Below are positions 57,424-64,000 of a DNA stretch of 64,000 bases, in pieces. Positions within the stretch are counted from its first letter, which is position 1; each line of letters starts with the position of its first letter. Below the pieces are notes generated by a model. The model saw only the letters and a list, made by a program, of their open reading frames with translations, was not told the DNA's origin and searched no databases. Both the position numbers and the translations under genes were made by a program. This DNA is from Pseudodonghicola xiamenensis DSM 18339 (lineage in GTDB: Bacteria > Pseudomonadota > Alphaproteobacteria > Rhodobacterales > Rhodobacteraceae), in contig NZ_AUBS01000010.1 in NCBI RefSeq assembly GCF_000429365.1, positions 49,491-113,490 on the forward strand, written 5' to 3'.

Positions 57424-59640
57424 TCACTCACCCCGATCCCAAGCTTCCTCTCCCTTTACCGCCGCCCGAACGGGCGGCGTCGCGCCCTCGGGCGCGATCC
57501 GGGCCAGCACACCCTCGATCCGGTCAACCTCCTGCTGGAGCGCGGTCCGCTGCAATCCGGGCAACCGCTTCTCGCGCAGCAACATGCGTGCCTCATCGGC
57601 ACTCCGCTCCCAGACGGGCCTGTGATGTTCCGCGATGCAGGCGTTCGGGCAGCGGGTCGGTTCACAAAGTGCTGTCAATGGGCGGTCTGCCGCGGCATCT
57701 GTCACGCGCTTGAGGCACAGGGCGGTTGCCGGATCGAAGAAGCAATCGGCAAGCGGTCCGACATGCAGGGTGCGGGCCAGACTGGCGAGCATGGTGCGCA
57801 GACGAGACCGGTCGGCGATCATCGGCGGCAATGGCCCAAGCTCGGTGGCTGTCTCGTCGAGGGTACGCGCGACACGAGGACCGGCCGGCCCACCAAGGTC
57901 GGCCCCGCCGCGCCGCCTGTCGAAATACTCGAGCAGATCATCGATCTGGCCGAGCCGACGTTGCGCCTCGACCTCGGCGCGGAAACCCGAGGCGCTGCTA
58001 CCCGCGTAGCCTTCGAACGCGGCGACGGATGCATGCTTGTACTGGATCATGCCGGCCACCGTTCCGAAAGGACGGTTTGCGATGTGCCATGCGATCGTGC
58101 GACGAAACTGGCGGGTCGTGATCCGCCAGGGCTTGCCGTCCGGCCCGGGCGGTATGGCGGGCGCCTCTTCCGTCCCGAACAGCCTGTTCAGGTGGTCACG
58201 ATAGGCGTTGATCTGGCGCACGATCTCGGCGGAGACGTGCGGTTTGCTACTTCGCGTCACTGACAGCACAGGCCAGAGCGTATCGAGACCATGGGCAACA
58301 GCCGCGCGCCGGGTCAACTGTTCGAGCACCCCGATCGCATCGGCGACGGGCTCGATGGTCACCCACTCTGCCGGCGCTCCCCGGGCCCCCTTTCCCTTGT
58401 AGGCGGTGGAACGGACGCGGTGTCGTGACACGGTGCCGTCCTCGCTGCGCGCAAGCGTCAGGCATCCCCGGCGCATCGCCTGCACCTCACAATCGCGCAT
58501 ACCGGTCAGATAGGCGCAGACCACATAAGCCGCTGCCTGCAGCATGCGCTCTTCCAGGACGAGGGATTTGGCATCGAAGCGGAGCCGCCATGGCCGGCCG
58601 AGATCGGCATCGACCGAGATCGGCGTATCCATGCCGCCGGGTTCGATCCCGATATCCGCGATGGCGGCAGCGATGAGATCGGACGCGCCGCCGGCGAGAG
58701 CGAGATGCATCGCCGGCTCCCTGGCGGCATCGACCCCTACGTGAAGATGCAGAAGCTGCACGTTGACGACGGGCAGAAGCTCCCCGCTTACCGGATCGAC
58801 GGATGCGGAACCGTTGGGCGGGCTTGCCCAGACCGGCACGCCCCGACCCTGCCGCGCGCGGGACCGGAAATAGCGCGCCAGTCGCTGCCGTTGCCGGCGG
58901 CGGCGCTCCGCATGCGGCAATCCCTGTTCCGCAACGAAAAGCCGGTCGCGGCGCGCTTCGAGCCGGGAAAGCTCACGCCGGGCGGCGAGAATGTCCCCTG
59001 CGAATACCGTGATGTAGCGCAGCGACCATGCCAGAAGCGGCGCAATGATCGGCTCGGGGATGCGCGGGGTCCGGTTCTCGGGAACATGACGATAGCCCGC
59101 GACGCGTGCGGGTGGCCGTCCGTCCCACGGTTCGAACGACAAGCCGCCGGCGGGAAGGTGCTCACGGTAGAGATAGAAGTCGATGACGATCTCGAGAAGC
59201 TGCCCGACAATGACGGGCCGCCTTGCCGGGTCCTCTCGGAGATGCCGCGCATAGGCGTCGATCAGCGGAGGATCAATGCGGGCAAGGTCCAGCGCGCCCA
59301 ATCGTTCGCGGACGAAGGCGAAGAAGCGCCGCGCCCGGTTGAACGCCTGCCGCACACAGCTGGGCGGCAGCTTCGGACGATGGCCGGGAAGGTCGACATT
59401 GAGACGCGCATAGAGATAGGCGCGCATCATTGCCTGCACATCGGCATCTTCCAGCACGTCGAAATGCACGGTGACGTGGCAGCGCCGGGCGTTCTCGCGG
59501 AAGACGGCCGGACCCAGATCCCAGCTTGGATCGCCGACGCGCGACAGGTCCTCGCGGGCATGGCCCGGCTTGAGCGGCGCGCACGCCAGCACGGGCCGAT
59601 CGTCGAACGCGGGAGCGCGAGCAAGGGCGGGCGCGGTCAT
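57424..59640 (-). CDS. Tyrosine recombinase 3 of the trio
   Basis: A 738-residue phage-integrase-family protein, large for the family. The catalytic domain lies in ~400-620: first Arg in YLTGMRDCEVQAMRR; the HxxR box reads TTRQFRRTIAWHI (His replaced, Arg kept); QYKHASVAAFEGYAG holds the later His and the Tyr nucleophile. The C-terminal ~120 residues contain PTRCPNACIAEHHRPVWERS, a Cys/His segment that may bind metal. ATG 59640 overlaps the stop of recombinase 2 (ATGA); upstream frame is inside that gene. Confidence 0.82.
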   Translation of the reverse strand: MTAPALARAPAFDDRPVLACAPLKPGHAREDLSRVGDPSWDLGPAVFRENARRCHVTVHFDVLEDADVQAMMRAYLYARLNVDLPGHRPKLPPSCVRQAFNRARRFFAFVRERLGALDLARIDPPLIDAYARHLREDPARRPVIVGQLLEIVIDFYLYREHLPAGGLSFEPWDGRPPARVAGYRHVPENRTPRIPEPIIAPLLAWSLRYITVFAGDILAARRELSRLEARRDRLFVAEQGLPHAERRRRQRQRLARYFRSRARQGRGVPVWASPPNGSASVDPVSGELLPVVNVQLLHLHVGVDAAREPAMHLALAGGASDLIAAAIADIGIEPGGMDTPISVDADLGRPWRLRFDAKSLVLEERMLQAAAYVVCAYLTGMRDCEVQAMRRGCLTLARSEDGTVSRHRVRSTAYKGKGARGAPAEWVTIEPVADAIGVLEQLTRRAAVAHGLDTLWPVLSVTRSSKPHVSAEIVRQINAYRDHLNRLFGTEEAPAIPPGPDGKPWRITTRQFRRTIAWHIANRPFGTVAGMIQYKHASVAAFEGYAGSSASGFRAEVEAQRRLGQIDDLLEYFDRRRGGADLGGPAGPRVARTLDETATELGPLPPMIADRSRLRTMLASLARTLHVGPLADCFFDPATALCLKRVTDAAADRPLTALCEPTRCPNACIAEHHRPVWERSADEARMLLREKRLPGLQRTALQQEVDRIEGVLARIAPEGATPPVRAAVKGEEAWDRGE

Positions 59641-61424
59641 GCGCGCGCCTCGGGAGGCAGATAGAGGCGCTCCTCCCCGGCGCGTAACCGCGCTTCGGCG
59701 ACAACGGCATCGGAAAACGCGGGCAAGATCTGATGGACGATCCGGGCATGAACCTGCCCGAACTTGACCATCCAGTCGGGACCGGGAAGCCCCTGCCGCT
59801 GGTCTTCGACGAAGGACAGGAAGGCCATGATCGCGGGGAGCTTGCGGGCGGTGATGACGGCGTTGGGGCAATGGAGGCATCCCCAGAACGGCTGTTGGCA
59901 TGGCGAGCCGGCCTCGGCGAAGGGGCTGCTATGGAACCCCGCGCAGGCGGCGAGCCAGAGATCCTGCTCCCCATCGAGAATGGAACCGACCGCATCCGGC
60001 GGCATCAGCGGCCCGGCCTGTTCGGGCGCTTCGCGCAGCGTCTTCTCGGCTGCTGGCGCGAGGATGGTCGGCATCGCGGCGACAACAGCGTCGCGGAAGG
60101 CATCGGCGACGGTGGCCTCGTGCAGGGGCCGCAGCGATGGCAGATCGGCGTAGTGGCGCGCCGCGACCTCGGGCGTGTGGCCGACCGCGAAGCGGGCGAT
60201 GTACCCCTCAGTTTTGGTGTACCACAGCGCCTTGTGGGTTTTGCGAAGCCGGGACAGCAGAAGATGGAGCGGCTTGCCGTCCTCATCGACAATCCGGTGC
60301 CGTGCCACCCAGGCGTCGAGGCGTTCGCGCGGATGACGGATGCCGGCATGGAGACCGCCGACGCTGTGGTAAACCCAGAGACAATCGGTGGGCAGATGCT
60401 GACGGGCGACGGTCGTGATCTCGATCAGCCGGCGGAGAAGGCCACCCGGCGTGCCGAGGCCGCCGTCGCGCACGCGCATGCTCTTGTGCCCGGCGGCGCC
60501 GGCGCGTCGCTTCAGGTATCGCAGTTCGACGGTTCCGGCGGAGGGATTGGCCAGGCAATCGACCGTCAGCGCCTTCAGGCATTCCGGCTCGAGGCCGGTA
60601 TCGAGAGCAAGCAGCACGAGCAATGGCGGCAGATCGGTGACGTGCAGATGATGCCGACGATGCAGGTCGTCGATCAGCGTGCTGATCGGCAAACCGCGCC
60701 GCAAGCGCATGAAATAGAGACGGCGCAACTCGACGCTCTCGGTCCGAACGGCTCCATCGCGCGCGATGAGAGCTTCGACATCGGCCCGCGCTCCGGCAAT
60801 GACCGGATCGCCCTCATCGGTCCGATCCTCGGTGCCGATCCGGCGGAATATCGCTTCCACGTCCGTACGGGCCGCGTCGCGCAGCGCACGGGCGACGAAG
60901 GGGCTGTAGGCATCACGCGGGGTCGAGCGTTCCGCCGAGGTCGCCATTGTATAGCGCAACCGCTCATGGAGGTCGGGCGTGATACTGTCGGGCCGATCCG
61001 CCTCTATCGCACGCAGCGTATTGACGATCTTGCTGACCGTCACATGCCGGTAGATCGCGCCCATTCCCCCGCGTTCGAGTGCCGATGCGAAACCCTCGAC
61101 ATGGGCTGCGCGCATGTCTTCGGGCCCGTCCACTTCCCCCGCCTCATCGGAAAGCCAGGTGAAGAAACGGCGATAGGAGTTTACATACTGTTTGATGACG
61201 CTGGCCGCACCGATCGGGCCGCCGAGCGCGGCCGACCGGCGCAACGCGCTGGCAAAGGCGATAGCGAGCGGACGAGGATCGAGATTGGTCATGTCAACCA
61301 GGACGGTCCCGCCATGCCGCGCCTCGATGACGAACCTGAGGCCGAGCACCGGATCGGGCTTGGCTCGCTCCGGCGTGACGCGCGCGAAAGCAACGGGCCT
61401 GCCCTTGCGGGGACGCCCGCTCAT
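59637..61424 (-). CDS. Tyrosine recombinase 2 of the trio
   Basis: A 595-residue integrase-family protein. An N-terminal SAM-like/core-binding region precedes a degenerate catalytic domain. The first catalytic Arg position reads DTGLEPECLKAL (Glu in place of Arg). The HxxR box is LSRLRKTHKALWY, with Ser in place of His. VGHTPEVAARHYADL retains His and Tyr. It may therefore be a structural or partly active partner of the others. C-terminal CPNAVITARKLPAIMAFLSF is a Cys-containing extension. It overlaps both neighbours by ATGA. Confidence 0.82.
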   Translation of the reverse strand: MSGRPRKGRPVAFARVTPERAKPDPVLGLRFVIEARHGGTVLVDMTNLDPRPLAIAFASALRRSAALGGPIGAASVIKQYVNSYRRFFTWLSDEAGEVDGPEDMRAAHVEGFASALERGGMGAIYRHVTVSKIVNTLRAIEADRPDSITPDLHERLRYTMATSAERSTPRDAYSPFVARALRDAARTDVEAIFRRIGTEDRTDEGDPVIAGARADVEALIARDGAVRTESVELRRLYFMRLRRGLPISTLIDDLHRRHHLHVTDLPPLLVLLALDTGLEPECLKALTVDCLANPSAGTVELRYLKRRAGAAGHKSMRVRDGGLGTPGGLLRRLIEITTVARQHLPTDCLWVYHSVGGLHAGIRHPRERLDAWVARHRIVDEDGKPLHLLLSRLRKTHKALWYTKTEGYIARFAVGHTPEVAARHYADLPSLRPLHEATVADAFRDAVVAAMPTILAPAAEKTLREAPEQAGPLMPPDAVGSILDGEQDLWLAACAGFHSSPFAEAGSPCQQPFWGCLHCPNAVITARKLPAIMAFLSFVEDQRQGLPGPDWMVKFGQVHARIVHQILPAFSDAVVAEARLRAGEERLYLPPEARA

Positions 61425-62770
61425 GCGCCCTGCGGTCCCGGCAGCAGTGCCAGCAACTTCTCGACCGCCGAATCCACCGTATCGGCGCGGGTCGCGATAT
61501 GGTCGAGATAGATATAGGTGGTGGCGAGGCTCGCGTGGCCGAGCAGGCGTTGCACCTGCTGCAGCGGGTCGCCCAGGATCAGCCGGTAGCTCTCCATCGG
61601 CCCCGCCGGCAATGCGGCTTCGCGCAGACGCTCCTGGATCAGCAAAGCGAGCATATGGACCGCGAAGGTGTGGCGCAGCTGGTGCGGGCTGATCGACAAC
61701 GAGAAACCATAGTCTCTACAGCGCTTGCAGGCGCGGGCGAAGATCACCTCCCAGGAATTGGGTCGAACGGGCTGTCCGACCTCGGTCAGCCATAGCGCCG
61801 CGGGCTCGCGCGGCGTTCCGTTCTCGTTGCACAGGATCAGACGGCATCGTTCCTCTGGCGTGCAGACATCGCGCATGCGGTCGAGACCGGCGTCGGTGAT
61901 ATGGATCGGCCGGTCAAAGCGCGCCGCGCCATTGCGCGCGACGAATTTGGCCGCGCCTGCCGCGCGCTCGACATCGATATAGGCCGCGATCTGACGAAGC
62001 AGCCGGCGTGGGACCAGAACACTTCGTCCGCGATCGCCCTTGGTGAGCGGCGGCGGCAGGCGCAACCAGAGCTGCCGGTTCTCATCGCCGTCCGGAACAA
62101 TGACCGCGAGATCACCGGAGAGCAGACCTGAGGCTTCTTCCAGTCGCAAACCTGTCGTGACGAGCAGATCGGCGAAGAGCGCGTTGCGCAATCCGTTCCG
62201 ATCACGTGCGCCGGGGCGTTCGCTGCCGTCAGGCGCGAGGCCGCGCAGACCGACCTCGCGGAAGATGCGGTAGTCGTCCATCGTGACGAACCGGACATCC
62301 GACCGCTTCGCAACACGTTCATAGGCGTCGTTGCGCGCGGCGATCATTCCGCGACGTCCACCCTGCGCCGGTCGCCACACGGCACGACGGTTGAACGGTG
62401 CCTCGGCGATCAGCCCTTGCCGCTCGCCCCAGCGATAGAGGCGATCAAGGCTGGCGACGGCCCTGTTCCAGCTTGCCGCCGTGATCCGCTGACCAGCATC
62501 GCCGCGCCGACGCGCACGATGATAAGCCTCGACATCGTCGCGGGTCGCAGCCCATACGGTCTTGCCGCAAGCATCGAGAAAGCGAAGCCAGACTGTCACA
62601 TCATAGGCCTGGGCGCGAAGCGAATGCCGCGATCGAATCCCCGATAGCGGCAGGTCGAGAAAGAAGCGATCCAGATCGGGGTCGTAGAGCGCGTCGCCGC
62701 GCAGGATCAACGGCACATGCGCGGCGAGACCCCCGGCCTCGCGACGCTCGCAAACAGAAATAATCGACAC
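61421..62770 (-). CDS. Tyrosine recombinase 1 of the trio
   Basis: A 449-residue integrase with a complete catalytic set: Arg in VTTGLRLEEASGLLS, HxxR in HQLRHTFAVHMLAL, and LLGHASLATTYIYLDH with His and the Tyr nucleophile. The core-binding domain is at ~60-130. GTG 62770 is chosen, 10 bases after GGGAGGG; a longer frame to 62890 would run through a perfect inverted repeat and looks non-coding. First gene of the ATGA-linked trio and the most likely strand-cleaving member. Confidence 0.87.
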   Translation of the reverse strand: MSIISVCERREAGGLAAHVPLILRGDALYDPDLDRFFLDLPLSGIRSRHSLRAQAYDVTVWLRFLDACGKTVWAATRDDVEAYHRARRRGDAGQRITAASWNRAVASLDRLYRWGERQGLIAEAPFNRRAVWRPAQGGRRGMIAARNDAYERVAKRSDVRFVTMDDYRIFREVGLRGLAPDGSERPGARDRNGLRNALFADLLVTTGLRLEEASGLLSGDLAVIVPDGDENRQLWLRLPPPLTKGDRGRSVLVPRRLLRQIAAYIDVERAAGAAKFVARNGAARFDRPIHITDAGLDRMRDVCTPEERCRLILCNENGTPREPAALWLTEVGQPVRPNSWEVIFARACKRCRDYGFSLSISPHQLRHTFAVHMLALLIQERLREAALPAGPMESYRLILGDPLQQVQRLLGHASLATTYIYLDHIATRADTVDSAVEKLLALLPGPQGA

Positions 62771-62817
62771 CAGCGCAAAACCCTCCCCATGCCCCCACCC
62801 GGCGCACGCTTCGGCCC

Positions 62818-62881
62818 GGCAGTTCTCAGGCTGGCCGCCGCCAGCTCTTTGGTAAGCGCGGCGGCCAGCCTGAAAACTGCC
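62818..62881. repeat. Long inverted repeat at head of recombinase operon
   Basis: GGCAGTT-CT-CAGGCTGGCCGCCGC (62818-62841) pairs with GCGGCGGCCAGCCTG-AA-AACTGCC (62858-62881): 15 + 7 bp with one 2x2 internal loop and a 16-base loop. It lies 48 bases upstream of the recombinase 1 start and 66 bases inside the element end. It could be a recombinase binding site or a transcript attenuator. Confidence 0.7.
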
Positions 62882-62947
62882 TACCGTCAACGCCTGTCAC
62901 CCATCCTACGGCAAGGTGGCATGCGGTGCAGACTGTCAAGATAAAGC

Positions 62948-63667
62948 CACGATTTCTTCGCGGGCATAGGCCGTGTTCCCGAACCGAGCATCGCCATAGC
63001 TGCGGTTCAACCGGTGCCGGGGTTTCGTCCAGTGGCCGAGCTCGTGGCCCCAGACGGCGTAGAAATTCCGCGGGTTCTCGAAGAGCTCGATCGGGGGCAG
63101 GTAGATCTTGTCGAGGGCCGGAACGTAGCAGGCTTCGCGACCAGAAAAGCTGACATTGGCACCGATTGCCTCAAAGAAGCTCTGCATATGCGGGATCGGA
63201 GCGCGTTCGGGGTGAACTTCCGGTTCGGCCGCTGCGGGATGGAAGCGAGGGTCCAACCCCTCGATCTGATCGGCGTTAAAGACGCGGTAGGACTTCATGA
63301 AGGGGATTGTTTTGGGGTCTTCGGTTTCCGCCTCCCCGCCGTGGGCACTTTCGGCCTGTTCGCGCTCGGCCGTTCCGTAATAGACGACCACCGACGATTT
63401 CGAGCCCTTGATAATCTTAGCGTCGAGCTCATTCGCCTGCCTCAACGTCATCCAGTAGGGCGAGGAAAATCCGGCCATCAAGGTGCGCATGGTCAGCAAG
63501 AAGTTGTTGACGCCCTGATAGGGTTCGCCGTTCTGGCGGAGCGGCACAGAACTGCCGCCGACCGTCCAGGGCTTGCGCCAGGGCAACACGCCCCGGTCGA
63601 TGATCTTAATGAGTTCGTTGGTGATCGACGCCGCGGCGTCGAACTTTGGCTTGCTGGATTTGGCCAT
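62948..63667 (-). pseudogene. 5' fragment of interrupted ardC-like gene
   Basis: The N-terminal ~240 residues of an ArdC-type antirestriction protein. It starts MAKSSKPKFDAAASITNELI (GGAGATCATC before the ATG at 63667). It has GVLPWRKPWTVGGSSVPLRQ, YQGVNNFLLTMRTLMAGFSS and the zinc motif VWGHELGHWTKPRHRLNRSY. After AREEIVA the frame runs into element sequence and stops two codons later (TGA at 62936-62938). The missing 65 residues are at 56207-56410. Domain content without the C-terminal helices suggests loss of function, though a truncated product could be made. Confidence 0.85.
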
Positions 63668-64000
63668 GATGATCTCCGATGTCTGGTAAGTGTGCAGACC
63701 CGGAGGTACCGTCAGGAAAACACCCTTGGAGGGGACGGCAGGGTCCGTCCAGAACCCTGCCTGACCCCCAACCCCTTGGCTCCGGATCCGGCAAAACCCA
63801 AAGCTTGCTTTTACTTTTTTCATATCGCTGACACGAAATGTCTTTCGGCACCCGTCCAGCGGAAGCCCAGAAATCGCGCCAAGCTGACCCTAAGACCCTT
63901 GAGCAAGGAGAAACGCGCGAAAGTTGGTGATGCCCCGAGGGGCGGCATATCATGGCGGTGTCTAAGCGCCGTCAATTCTCAACCGAGAAAGGGATATGCC
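63668..64000. other. Upstream region of the interrupted ardC-like gene
   Basis: 333 bases with no convincing gene. It contains AAAGC-type site 5 (63800-63811) and a TCCGGATCCGG palindrome beside it (from 63781), an arrangement also seen at site 3 upstream of the parB-like gene. The gene to the right lies outside the window. Confidence 0.5.
63800..63811. promoter_or_regulatory. AAAGC-NN-GCTTT site 5
   Basis: AAAGCTTGCTTT (then TACTTTTTT), 133 bases upstream of the interrupted ardC-like gene; preceded by CAAAACCC on the plus strand. Confidence 0.5.

Larger units (their letters stand above)
56411..62947 (-). mobile_element. Recombinase-trio element carrying ardC, inserted in an ardC-like gene
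   Basis: A 6.5-kb insertion. The left end reads AATATATCCTGACAGTCC. The right end, read inward on the minus strand, is GCTTTATCTTGACAGTCT. These are inverted repeats of form T-TATC-TGACAGTC with two mismatches in 14. Content: three tyrosine recombinases in an ATGA-linked operon plus an intact ardC. Removing it fuses the two flanking ardC fragments in frame. At most a 2-bp GC target duplication is visible. The layout recalls RIT (recombinase in trio) elements, but the recombinases are larger and there is cargo. Confidence 0.8.

Overview
The base composition (high GC), start contexts and protein families point to an alphaproteobacterium, most likely of the Rhodobacterales. The window joins two kinds of DNA: ordinary catabolic chromosome-like (or chromid-like) sequence up to about 19.1 kb, and a conjugative element from about 19.6 kb to the right edge. 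No replication initiator, rRNA or tRNA was seen, so an integrated element (ICE) and a plasmid cannot be told apart from this window.

Region 1 (1-17.4 kb) is an acyl-CoA catabolic cluster of the Atu/Liu kind (acyclic terpene and leucine/isovalerate breakdown). It has three acyl-CoA dehydrogenases, two crotonase-family hydratases, an AtuA-family protein, two complete biotin-dependent acyl-CoA carboxylases (one with its alpha subunit split into two coupled genes), an SCP2-type thiolase, an SDR, a PaaY-like hexapeptide protein and a TetR repressor. Four palindromic sites of form CTAAC-N4-GTTAG (or close variants) lie in front of the divergent operons and the tetR gene, so the cluster is probably one TetR regulon. 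A BioY biotin transporter follows directly, which fits a locus that makes two biotin enzymes. A metallo-beta-lactamase-fold hydrolase ends this part.

Region 2 (19.2-33 kb) begins with small accessory and exported proteins and an XRE regulator, then a VirB-type type IV secretion operon: VirB1-like transglycosylase, B2, B3, B4, a B7-like lipoprotein, a transglycosylase fused to a VirB5-like tail, B5, B8, B9, B10, B11, two small proteins and B6. A HicA-like/HTH gene pair follows.

Region 3 (34-39.3 kb, minus strand) is the DNA-processing operon mobC-like - MOBP relaxase - VirD4 coupling protein. Just upstream of mobC is a strong oriT candidate: a TATTTCCTGCCA nic-like site beside a 13-bp inverted repeat.

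Region 4 (39.3-56.4 kb, almost all minus strand) is a maintenance/anti-restriction island: DUF736-, DUF2493-, DUF3768-type proteins, zinc-ribbon proteins, a thermonuclease-like protein, NUDIX, RadC, a 1,419-residue strawberry-notch methylase-helicase and a large ParB. Many of these genes stand alone with their own terminator and a shared start context. Two structural features stand out here: a roughly 530-bp non-coding leader present twice with conserved hairpins, and a recurring AAAGC-NN-GCTTT palindrome between genes.

Region 5 (56.2-64 kb) contains an ardC-like antirestriction gene cut in two by a 6.5-kb element. The element carries three translationally coupled tyrosine recombinases and its own intact ardC, and is bounded by short terminal inverted repeats. 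Joining the two flanks restores the ardC reading frame exactly.
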